The translations under genes were made by a program, and so were the position numbers. The notes under the pieces are model-generated. The model did not search any database and was not told the DNA's origin. It saw nothing but the letters and a program-made list of their open reading frames with translations. Shown here piece after piece: positions 9,501 through 18,600 of a stretch of DNA of 64,000 bases. Within the stretch, counting starts at the first letter, position 1; each line of letters begins with the position of its first letter. Origin of the DNA: Ditylenchus dipsaci (taxonomy: Eukaryota; Nematoda; Chromadorea; Rhabditida; Anguinidae); the NCBI GenBank assembly GCA_004194705.1, contig SADC01000886.1, positions 620,001 to 684,000 of the forward strand. Direction: 5' to 3'.

Positions 9501-12371
9501 GTCGCAGCAGGTCTAGGTCAAGAAGCAACACTCGGGGTAGGTCTTCTTCCACAGCTGGTAAGCAACGTCCTCGTTGAGTCTATATTCCGGTGTATAATTT
9601 AACATCTTTCTTGTAACTGTCTGTTTACTGTTGTTGTTTTCTTTGAAATAAACAAGTCGTCGATTAGCCTAGCTTCTTCTTGTGTGCTCGCCCGTTGAAC
9701 CTGGATTTTTGGCAGTGCGAAACTGCAAGGTATCGGTACTTAGGTGGAAGTGCCTATGTAGTGGTCCTTGGGCGGTAGTAGATTGTTATTTCCAGGAAGT
9801 GGTAACTAGATGGTGCTTTCCAAGGTGATGTACACACCCAACTTGTATATTAGACCACATTTTAGTGTATGTGATCATGTTAGTAACTAAATCATCTGGA
9901 AGTCCCATGCACCAACTAAACCAAGCGGTCGTCCACTTAGATTAAAAAAATTTTTACCCTCTTTTGGGTTCCAAAACTTGATTTCTGATTAATTCGAGGG
10001 TTCTAGAGATGGTTTGGCAGTAATACAAAACCGCGTTTCGCAAGATTTACGAAAACTGTAAAATACCATCAAAACGTGATTTCACTACTGTCAAACCATC
10101 TTTAGAAAGCACGAATTTGTGCAGAAAACAGGTTTTGGAAGCCAAAAAAGTAAAATTTTTTTGTGATCCAAGTAGATGACCACTTGGATAGCCACCGGTG
10201 GATGACCATTTGGTTTAGTTGGTGCACGGGCCGCGCCGTGGAAACTAGTTTCTAACAATTGTCAGTGTTCTATAAAATCAATATTTTGAGACTAAGAAAT
10301 TTTATATCTTAGTGTATTGAGACCGAAATTTCCCAATTCTAAAACCGGGATCTCGGTATCAAGATTCTAGCTAAAAAATTGCCTGAGATGTTATCCCGGA
10401 CAAAGGCATTATCCACAGCATTAGATTTGAGAAGGAAAAAGAGGAAACGAAAATAATACACTGATGAAATGAAAATGTACAGTTAGCAGAATGAAATGAA
10501 AATTTTCACTGAAAATTTCATTTTTCACTGAAAATTCTCATTTTTCATTTGATGAAAATGAAAATTTTCATTTTCATTTTCATCATGGAAAATGAAAGGC
10601 TAATATTTAAATCTGCTGCCAAAAATTTGAATTATGCTGCCAAAATCTTTAATTCTGCTGCCAATTCAAATCTGCTGCCAAAAATTTGAATTTTGCTGCC
10701 AAAAATTTGAATTTTGCTGCCAAAAATTTGAATTTTGCTGCCAAAAATTTGAATTTTGCTGCCAAATCCATTTTTCTGCCAAAAATTTGAATTTCGCTGC
10801 CAAAAATTTGAATTTTGCTGCCAAAAATTTGTAATTTGCTGCCGAAATTTCTCGACCTATTTCCACAGCCTGATCTTAGTTCCATGTCTATCATTTATGA
10901 TTTTACTTGAGATAGTTGCACCAAATGCTATATTTTTAAACTACTGTGTGAATTTAGATTCTACCTACGAATAAATTGTAAAGACGAGTTTTCTTTCTGA
11001 TTTTATTAGAAATAATGACAATGCAAGAGACGTTCGTAACGACAACAACAAATCACTACATATCTTAACAAATGCATAAATTCAAACACCGAAAATTCAC
11101 TAAGCTTGTGACGGTCGGAGCTGCGCAGGCATTGTTTCTAACAAATTCGAGATTCCAATGAGCAGACAATGCAATGCTAGCTAAAGAAAATTTTCGCTTG
11201 AAAAATCACTCATCATTTCACGATCTGACATACCTTGGCGGAATTCTTATGGAAAAGCAGCCGATTGAAGGAAATCGATCTCAGCTAAAAATTTCATCCT
11301 CAGTCACTTGGGCACTTTAAATTCTTTCTTTTTTACTTCAGCTTTGATTGCCAGCAAAAACTGCTTGTAGCACCATTTTGTCTCAATTGATAGTGCAAGG
11401 GAAATTAGACGAAAGACTTTATTGGCATGGTCGGGCGACGAATTCTTAGCACAGCAGGACAACTAAAAATTTTCTTCCTTTGTAGCTGCATTGATAGGTT
11501 TCGACAGTGTGCTTATATCCAACGATAGGCAACGATAAGCACTAGCCCCAACATATTTCAATAAATACTGAGTAACACAGATAACAAAAACTTACAGTCT
11601 CCATTCATTGCTTGACCAAGGATTGTCAAAGAGCTTTTTCCAATCTTCCAACTCGTCATCTGCATCTGAACCTTCAAAGTTTTGGATCACGGCGTAGATA
11701 AATTCCGCAGTACGCTTTTTTGGATAAATGACTTGTTCGATACGCATCTGAAACAGATAATAAAATGATTAAGAGGTGAACGAAGATGGAAAAAATACAG
11801 ATCGGCGACTAAAAACTGAATAGGGATAAATTGGCAGCAAATTTCAAATTTTTGGCAGCAAAATTCAAATTTTTGGCAGCAAAACTCAGATTTTTGGCAG
11901 CGAAATTCAAATTTTTGGCAGCGAAATTGAAATTTTTGGCAGCAGATTTGATTTGGCAGCAAAATTCAAATTTTTGGCAGCAAAATTCAAATTTTTGGCA
12001 GCAGATTTGATTTGGCAGCAGAATTAAAGATTTTGGCAGCATAATTCAAATTTTGGCAGCAAAATTAAATACCACCCAAAATGAAAATGAAAATTTTCAT
12101 TCGATTTTCATTTTTCATTCTCATTTTCATTTTAAAAAATTTTCATTTTCATTTTCATTTTCATTTTTCATTTTGGAAACACTGGTGGCCTAGTGGCTTA
12201 GCGGCTAACGAAATTCGAATGGGCACTAATCCTAGTTATCAAAAGACAAGAAATGGTACACACAGCATCAACTAGCCAAGTTTTACAGAAATAATAAGTT
12301 CTGAACAATTTTGAAAACTTACGGAAACCAGTATTACTCCCTGAGGAGAATATGCAGATTGTTGCATACCA
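548..12371 (-). CDS. NPRL3: NPRL3, GATOR1 complex subunit (3' end beyond window)
   Basis: GATOR1 subunit (with NPRL2 and DEPDC5) that acts on Rag GTPases at the lysosome to restrain TORC1 when amino acids are low. Exons on the minus strand, 5' to 3': 12323-12371 (ATG at 12367), 7958-8021, 7852-7906, 7214-7277, 5876-6061, 5640-5829, 2596-2827, 2512-2543, 1526-1582, 1419-1482, 1248-1348, 1103-1178, 994-1054, 624-728, 548-576. All 14 junctions keep phase, giving about 453 codons; the human protein has 569. Recognisable stretches are GVILVS then ERVLFMYPF at the N-terminus, VDNIRFAGFPW, KKIAIAINSEQQRC, IEVGFCVEP, CPYHGILFL, YLLWARAI then VIYPICSTNVY, and LLVQLHTYL. The 12323 exon starts right after a tttag acceptor, so the mRNA is probably trans-spliced or has a 5' UTR intron. 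Large introns (2.8 and 4.3 kb) hold mobile elements. The acceptor of exon 7214-7277 was chosen to keep the frame. Final exon(s) missing. Confidence 0.93.
1835..2320. repeat. Foldback repeat in NPRL3 intron
   Basis: Long imperfect palindrome. The clearest part is 1983-2128: ggccagcgtatgttag on one side returns as ctaacatacgctggcc on the other, with outer arms containing tttttaggcttag and its complement. Wider arms continue (cttggtccccaagc versus gcttggggacaaagg). The right edge near 2310 carries the gagagaatacggta end shared by a MITE family in this window. The ggccagcgtatgttag word also recurs near 43820 and 52390. Confidence 0.7.
2887..4678. repeat. Minisatellite-armed foldback element, unit ggacaattcgcctcc
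   Basis: Two arrays of a 16-17-bp unit (ggacaattcgcctccgg and close variants, about ten copies) lie at 2909-3075 and, in reverse complement, at 4500-4655. Short unique flanks are also inverted (atcaggatttttgggg near 2890 against ccaaaacctgat near 4670). The 1.4-kb interior contains one copy of the roughly 160-bp unit found in the Helitron-like repeat at 58-62 kb (about 3120-3310) and several gtccacttgg motifs. The arrays are open in several frames on both strands but resemble no protein. The element lies in the 2.8-kb NPRL3 intron. Confidence 0.85.
5078..5507. mobile_element. Near-palindromic MITE, pogo/Tc1-type ends
   Basis: Begins tatagtcggacctctctata and ends with the complement, tatagagaggtccgactgta, with TA at both edges. 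The arms share cgttcccacctgggctccgacac, a motif found in many similar elements of this window. The TA flank and CAGT-type ends fit the Tc1/mariner/pogo superfamily; this copy has no coding capacity. A related half element precedes it (about 4975-5075). Confidence 0.8.
6460..6927. repeat. Palindromic repeat in NPRL3 intron
   Basis: Inverted repeat of about 470 bp: gaaagctgttaaggaga near 6474 pairs with tctccttaacagctttc near 6902, and tattttgtcgacaactcg near 6551 pairs with gttgtcgacaaaata near 6827. Arms are well conserved around a short centre near 6690. No coding potential. Confidence 0.75.
6927..7126. mobile_element. 200-bp TTAA-flanked palindromic MITE
   Basis: Starts ttaaagggccattgccgt and ends acggcaatggccctttaa, with almost perfect arms (gcgggacagttctctttcgt and complement) around a centre near 7025. 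TTAA at both ends would fit a piggyBac-like target site. A diverged relative lies at 57021-57206. Confidence 0.8.
7303..7704. mobile_element. Palindromic MITE, pogo/Tc1-type ends
   Basis: Left end tacagtcgagtctctcatta, right end aatgagagactcgact followed by a diverged terminus. Internal arms repeat cattaacatac motifs in both orientations. Same end design (CAGTCGA...CTC) as the elements at 5078, 14592 and 36379. Confidence 0.75.
8180..8560. repeat. Fragments of two repeat families
   Basis: Positions 8220-8360 match the conserved inner part of the pogo/Tc1-type MITEs (cacctagggtatgacac, then the gccgatcgtttta stretch). Positions 8440-8565 match a sequence that recurs at 17195-17300: cgggtaccaggtca, then gagtaccc, then a ggcctag word. 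No gene seen. Confidence 0.6.
8565..8790. repeat. GAAAATG simple-repeat hairpin
   Basis: Blocks of gaaaatgaaaatg and cattttcattttc alternate, so the whole stretch can fold on itself. The same simple repeat flanks the minisatellite-armed element at 10440-12190, with the same boundary words (gtttccaaaatgaaaatg here, cattttggaaacac near 12170). Confidence 0.8.
8790..9660 (+). pseudogene. RNase H-like gene with RS-rich tail, broken
   Basis: Nested in NPRL3 intron 1 on the opposite strand. An exon begins at 9037 after a ctacag acceptor and reads VCTDGSCYQNSESGIGV. After a one-base frame break near 9107 it continues with GLAEISAARMGL. A likely intron follows (about 9205-9270), then NVAVKTDYF. After an intron at 9386-9430 come GNEA and ADGLAR. 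These correspond in order to the four acidic motifs of RNase H1 (TDG, AE, TD, and the final D). The reading then runs into an RS-type tail (SRGRSRTPSRSRSRSR...) with a stop at 9575-9577 and AATAAA near 9649. Frame breaks near 9107 and 9345 suggest a dying copy or base-call errors. It could derive from a non-LTR retrotransposon RNase H domain. The upstream stretch 8818-8990 may be an earlier exon but is not convincing. Confidence 0.6.
9908..10226. mobile_element. Palindromic MITE, gtcgtccacttgg family
   Basis: Starts tgcaccaactaaaccaagcg and ends ggtttagttggtgca, giving about 35-bp near-perfect ends. Inner arms also pair (gggttccaaaacttgatttc and its complement near 10130). Related sequences lie inside 2887-4678 and 32488-33735. 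Confidence 0.8.
10440..12190. repeat. Minisatellite-armed foldback, unit ctgccaaaaatttgaatttt
   Basis: Left arm: GAAAATG repeats (10440-10605), then about ten copies of a roughly 21-bp unit, gctgccaaaaatttgaattt, to 10850. Right arm: the same unit in reverse complement (11825-12060), then GAAAATG repeats (12080-12175). The roughly 970-bp interior holds the broken gene at 11304-11747. Lies in NPRL3 intron 1. The tandem unit is openly translatable in several frames, which is an artefact. Confidence 0.85.
11304..11747 (-). pseudogene. Unknown two-exon gene with in-frame TAG
   Basis: Exon 1 is 11596-11747: an acceptor ctgtttcag directly precedes ATG, and the reading is MRIEQVIYPKKRTAEF... ending NEWR before donor gtaagt. 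A 54-nt intron leads to 11304-11541, in phase, reading AYRCLSLDISTLSKP..., a TAG at 11463-11465, then LSCCAKNSS... KKKEFKVPK and a TGA. The frame stays open on both sides of the TAG, so this looks like one protein with a single nonsense codon, or a real stop with a chance open tail. I do not recognise the family. It lies inside NPRL3 intron 1, between the arms of a foldback element. Confidence 0.4.
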
Positions 12372-12487
12372 CTAAAATAAGATTTATCGTTTCTACTCTA
12401 AACACACGCAAAATTCTGGCAGAAAATATTTTTATGCTTGAATTTCAAAAGCTAGCGGCAAAACAGCATTTCGATGTTTAATTTATT
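12368..12487 (-). promoter_or_regulatory. Intercistronic region with poly(A) signal and trans-splice-type acceptor
   Basis: On the minus strand AATAAA (12482-12487) lies about 150 nt after the PDCL stop. About 110 nt further on, tcttattttag ends at 12372, four bases before the NPRL3 ATG. In nematode operons the next gene's splice-leader acceptor typically follows the upstream poly(A) site by about 100 nt. The arrangement suggests PDCL and NPRL3 are co-transcribed and the second message is trans-spliced. Seen: the signals and spacing. Inferred: the operon. Confidence 0.6.
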
Positions 12488-12637
12488 TGGAATCATTATT
12501 GGAAAAACACACATTATGACACAGACACATGATGTTATACACTGAGATTTAAGGAAAGCAAATATTGAAGAAAGCTGAAGGTTCATAGATCCCATGAACA
12601 ACTTTTTGGTATTTCAGTGGATTCTTTTTCACAATAA

Positions 12638-15600
12638 CTACTCGGAAGGCTCAATGTCATTCCTAAAAAGAGGAATTTTTTTACAGATTTTCTAACCTAA
12701 AATTTTCTGTAAGACTTACGATGTCAAAAAACGTAGAAGTTGAGCCGAGGAAAAATCCTCTCCGATGTGGTCAGTGATCCTAACAAAGTTGCCTAAAATT
12801 TCGGTCAATAATTTAAATTACAACCATGAAAAAATTACCTATGAGGTCTCCATTGCGGTAGATTTGCAGGGCTGGTAACGCATTGGATGTCTTAACCGTG
12901 TGATATTTTCGTGTAAAAAAATTGTAAAGAACTCACAAAAAAACCACTAGTTCCCAAGAGATGGGCTTGAACTTTGAAAAACTTGGCTCTAGGGAATTTA
13001 GAAGTGAGCTCTAGAAGGGCTTCGTTAAGTGTGTTGCAAGAGTCTAGACCATCTCGGTAGATGTGGATGAACAGATAGGATGAACTTTTGTTGTTTTCAA
13101 TCACTGATAGGAATTCTTCTGCATCTGGGATTTCTAACTGAAACGTCTCCTAATATCGAATAAGTCAAATCTTGCAAAGAAAAACACCCACTCAAGTCCG
13201 ATCCCACCTAGTGTACACCGATTTTTCAAGTCTAATTTTTGGCAACCAGACAGAAGCCTTTTTTAACTTTTTTATTTCGGCGACAAAAGCCCTTACTCAA
13301 ATGTCTAGTGAGAAAAGATTTTTTTAAGACCATTCTAACGTATACTGGATTACCTTATAAGGTCCTAGGACCTTAAGGCCTTAGTCTAACAAGGGAATAT
13401 CACATAGTGTCCGCAAGCTATTGAAGAACCGACGCTAGTATAGAATATCTTTACTTAAAGAAGCATGCTCGCCTAATGCAAAATTTGTCCCCTCCAATTC
13501 AAAAAATTTTCCCGAATCGTTAAACTTTTGTACGGATTTTTCAACTTAGTTACTAACAAAACTGTACCTAAAATTAAATTCTAGGCCTTGTTTTGTTAGA
13601 AACCAAGCTGAAAATCTGTATAGATTTTATTTTATTTATTTTTTTTAATTTTTTGAAGGGGGTACCCTTGCGTTTTGAAAAGTTAAGGCGGTGACAAGCA
13701 ATTTTTTTTAACTCGTCCCATTTTTCACTCGTTTTGCGTCAAATCTGATATTAATGGCCTATACTATTTTTTAAAACTAGGCAGAAAACTTAAAAAATCT
13801 AGATGAGAACGCATGTAAAAACTCTTCGAGAAAGAAAATAACTGCTGGTCCTCGCCTTTTCTACGTGTAACACATGGGCATGCTCTTTAAAGCTTAAAAT
13901 AGTGAGCACACTCAATGAACCCATTTTAGGCATTTTTCATTTAGCTTATCGAGATACCGTATTTATTCTTATAGACGGGTAGTCTCTATTTGTAGGATAG
14001 TCTCTATTAGACGGGTATCCTTCAAGGGGGTTGAAAAATAGACGGGTATACCCGTCTATTAGAATAAATACGGTATGCATATTAAGATCAATATCTCCGT
14101 CCTCTGATTTTGTGTCAAAATCTTACCATAAAGATATAATTCTTAAAATGTTCAAATCTGATTTTGCACTTTTTCATTTCTAATCAAAATACCATCATAA
14201 CAATTCGATTTCATGCAAAAAGATTCAAAGCTTTAAACTACAAGAAAGATCAAAACGACGCAAAAAACGGCTCTACCCCGTTTCCGCCCAAACTGTTTTC
14301 GCCAATTGTCGCTACAGTCAACTCCCGATTTACTGTACACCCTGGGGACCGGCTCCAGGTGTACACTAAATTGAATGTACACTAAATCGAGGGTTCATTC
14401 TAGTCATTTTAATTAACCGCCGGCCAAAATGATTTAATCCAGGTGTACACTAAACCGAGGTGTACATTAAATCCGGTGTACACTAAATCGAGAGTTGACT
14501 GTAGTGAAGACATGCGACCATTGATTGAATTATAGTCTCCATAAGATTTTTACTTTTTACTTTTTGTTTTTTTAACGGGAATGAAGACATTTACAGTCGA
14601 CTCTCGATAAACCGACACCCCAAGAGTTCGTTCCCACCTAGAGTTCGACACTTTTTTTAACTCAATTTTTAAATTATTTTGCCGAACCTGATTCGTCGGT
14701 CTAGTCCCAAATATTGTAAGGATTACGATTTTACCGATCGTTTCTCAAAAATTTAAAGTTTTGCCCATTAAGACCCGCGCCTCTCGATAAATCGACACCC
14801 CTTTTTTAAAATAGGTTAAAAAAGTGTCGGACTCTAGGTGGAAACGAACTTTTGGGGGTGTCGGTTCATCGAGACTCGACTGTGCGTCTATCTTTTGACA
14901 TTGGTTTCCACTTTTATGTTGCTATGTAAAAGTTATAAGTAAAATTTATCTCAAAAGATATATGTTAAAATTTATCTTTAAAAATAACAAAGTTTCGGCC
15001 CTAAAAGTGAAAGATTTAACTGTTTTTTCTCCTGTTGATAAAGCTGAGTGTTTTGCGTCTCATTTTTCATCTGTTTTTCATAAACCTAACAAAAAGTTTG
15101 TGCCTCCAACTCAAAATGAGCTCAACGACCATCACATTTCTTTTGTCGATATAAATGAGATCCAACTTTATCAAATTCTTCTCAAGCTACCTTCCAAGGT
15201 GAACTCATCTCCTGACTCCATACCTTATATTTTTTTTAAAAATTGTGCTGAAGGGTTGAACTCACCGATCACTCACATTTTTCAATATTCCATTATGACT
15301 GGCAAAATCCCGGACATTTGGAAATTTTCTCAAGTTTTCTCAAGTTAAAAGTTAAGTGAATATTTCGAAAGAAAAAATGTTTTGCCTACTTCTCAACATG
15401 GTTTCCGTTCCCAAAAATCTGTTACGACGCAGCTTCTTGAAATTCTTGATGATTGGACTAATGCTATTAATCAAAAAAGTGGGTAGATGTAGTTTATTTT
15501 GATATTTCTAAAGCCTTTGACTCTATTTCCCACACTATTTTACTTCAAAAACTTTATAATATTGGTGTGAGAGAAGCACCACTTGAATTGATAAGAAGCT

Positions 15601-18600
15601 TCATAACTGTGCCATCTTTTACAGTGAAAGTAGGTGACTCTTTCTCCAACGCTAAACTTATTTCAAGTGGGGTACCCCAAGGTTCAGTTTTAGGACCGCT
15701 ATTGTTTCTCTTTTACATATCTGACATAACGACTGAATGCCTTTCGTCTGATGTTACTCTCAAGTTCTTTGCTGATGATCTAAAGGCTTACGTAATTCAT
15801 TCTGATCCTTCATCTTCAACTAAACTTCAAAATTTTATCAATTCATTTTCAGCTTATTGCACTAAAAATGAATTAAAAATTGCTACGAAGAAATGCTTAG
15901 TTTTATACCTTGGTCGAAATAATCCCCACTTTAACTATCTAGTGAATGATTTTAGCATACCGGCAGTTGCAGACTCTATTAAAGACCTGGGTGTACAAAT
16001 CACTCCTGATCTTAAATGGAAAGTGCACATCGATTACACTCGAAAAATTGCGTCATTAAAATTATTTCCTTTATTTAAGGCTATCCGATCAAATAATTCG
16101 AAATTCCTCAGCCAAATGTATACAGCCTACGTTCGACCGATACTTGGATTTAACTCTATTATCTTCAATCCCAGTTATGCTAAGAAAATTAAGAAATTAG
16201 AAAAAGTTCAATCGATGGCAGTTAATATAATATATTACCGATCTTTAAGAACAAATTACCCCGAAAAACCATCTTATGAAAATTTGCTGAAAATATTGGG
16301 CTTACAATCTCTTCAATATAGACGGATCGTGCTTGACTTAGTTTTTTATCACAAAATTGTTTTTAAACTTGCCATTGTTAATTTAAGTCATATGCCAATC
16401 TTAAAAGCTTCTAAAACTAGAGGATTAGAATCTAAATTAGCTATTCCATTGTGCAAAACTAATGTAAGATACAACTATTTCTGTATTAGAGTGTCTAAGC
16501 TTTACTATAAATTGCCTATTGCTGTGATTTCTTCCGGAAATATCCAATTATTTGAAATGAATTTAGAGAAAATAGATCTTATGAAACTTGTAGATCTCTA
16601 ATACTTGCGTGATTGATTTTTGTTATTGCTGTGTGCTTAACTTACTTTCGCGTAAATAAATAAATATACGCACCGCCTAGGGTCGAAGGTTCAAGTCCCC
16701 TAGGTGCATATCTTATTCATTTTTTAATAAGTTACCGTAATTCCTCTAATAAGCCGCCCCCCTGTGATTCAAAATCGTGTTGTTGGCATTGTGTTTTTGA
16801 CGCATTTTTCGAAGACTCCTCTTTGGCAAGTTACCCCTCAATTTGTAGCCAGTAAGATGAGCTACAAAATATATGGTGACTTGCCTAACAGTGGTCTTCG
16901 AAACATAGGTCAAAAACACAATGCCAGAAACCAGTTTTTTGAATTTAGGGGGGGGCGGCTTATTAGAGGAATTACGGTAACTGACTTCTAGGGCCAAAAA
17001 CTGTTGAGGAATCGATTGGAATTATTTTCAGCACTTCTTTACTGTCCGCAAATGTCCTAATTTTAGGATTTCATGGAAATGACAGCCTTGTGTAAGTAAC
17101 ACAGAATTGGTCATCGTTGGATGTTTTTGAATTCTAACACTAATAAAATATTGACTTTTTTCTGCTTTATAGCTCAAATAAAAGCCAAAGCGGGTACCAG
17201 GTCAATTCAAAAAAGAATTATTTTGAAATAATTTTTACTTGAGTACCCGGCGGGGAATAAATAATCAAAAACACTTCCGTTGTTTATTAGCATCGGCGGC
17301 CTAGTGTTATGCCGCGCCTACAATGGGATGTCGATTTAGGATGTGGAAGTCGGTAGTAAGGTTAGGGTGCTTACAATGGCACTTCGACATCCTACTTCTG
17401 ACTTCATACTTCCGACCTATACATCGGACTTCCTACCTCTGTTCGCAAAACAACAAGGGGATCAAGGCATTTTTTTGTCAAAATTTCACTTTTGTCCCAC
17501 ATGCTTCCATTTTTATTTACTTAGTTATTTTGGTCACCTCCTTTGTCTAAAGTGCTGTTTTTCTCATAATTTATTAAAAATTATACTGCTATCGTAAATT
17601 TAGGTACTTTTCTGCTGAAATATAGTGAACTAAGATGTTTTTAGTTGGGAGTAGTACCCGAACTACCTAGATGGTCCCGAATCACGTCGATAGCACCTGA
17701 AGCACGAGGATGGTACCCAAACCACATGAATAGTACCCACATCACGTGTATTAAATCCGAAACAGCTGGAAGATACCCGAATCACGTGGATACCAGGGAT
17801 GTTCATATACGCCCTATCTAGGCCGTTTTTAGGACTTTTTTAACGGCCAATTTTAGGCCATACAGTCAAAAAAAACAAAAAAAATTGTTTCAAATTCCTA
17901 TTTTAGGATACGGCCTATTAAGGCCGTGCGGCCGTTTTAGGCCATTTTCCTATTTTAGTACACTGCCTATTTTAGGCCGTCTGCTTTTTCAGTCCAGGGT
18001 ACCGCTTTAGTTTTCTCAAGAAAAAAACGCTATTTAGTCAACCCTATTGATTTTCTCCTTAAATCCCAAAATATTATTCAAACTTGTCTGGTCACGCGTT
18101 GTATCATGATAATTGCTGTAATAATTTATTACTCGTTTATTCTTTCTAGCTTTTTTCCAGTTTTTTGTTTATCATATAAAAAATTAAAAATTTCGTTGTT
18201 TTATCCTGAAATTCGTACCAATGGTAGTGAATCCTGCATTGCTGACACCGAATTCGTGTTCAGCATAGTCGATGTGCTTGTGGAACTGCTCCTTAAATTT
18301 AAAAGTCACTGCTAATTTCAAAATTCCGCTCGAGACAATGAATATTCAAATTTTCAACAGACTCAAAATTCAAAATTTATTGTCTTGAGTGTAATTTAGA
18401 ATTTGTTAGTGACTTTTAAATTCAAAGAGCAATTTGATGAGCAAATTGACTATGCTGAACACGAATTCGGTATCAGAAATGCAGGTTTCACTATTATTAA
18501 TACGAATTTCACACTAAAGCAACGAAATGTTTATATTTTTTATATGATCCACAAAAAAATGGAAAAAAGCTAACAATTATCACATTCTCTCATCTAACAG

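Noticed and set aside
9362..9577. An SR splicing-factor gene
   Set aside because: The RS stretch directly follows an RNase H C-terminal motif in frame after a 45-nt intron, and no RRM is present.
11596..11747. These exons as part of NPRL3
   Set aside because: NPRL3 exon 1 (ending GVILVS) joins in phase to KDDSAERVLFMYPF at 8021, exactly as in orthologs, leaving no room for them.
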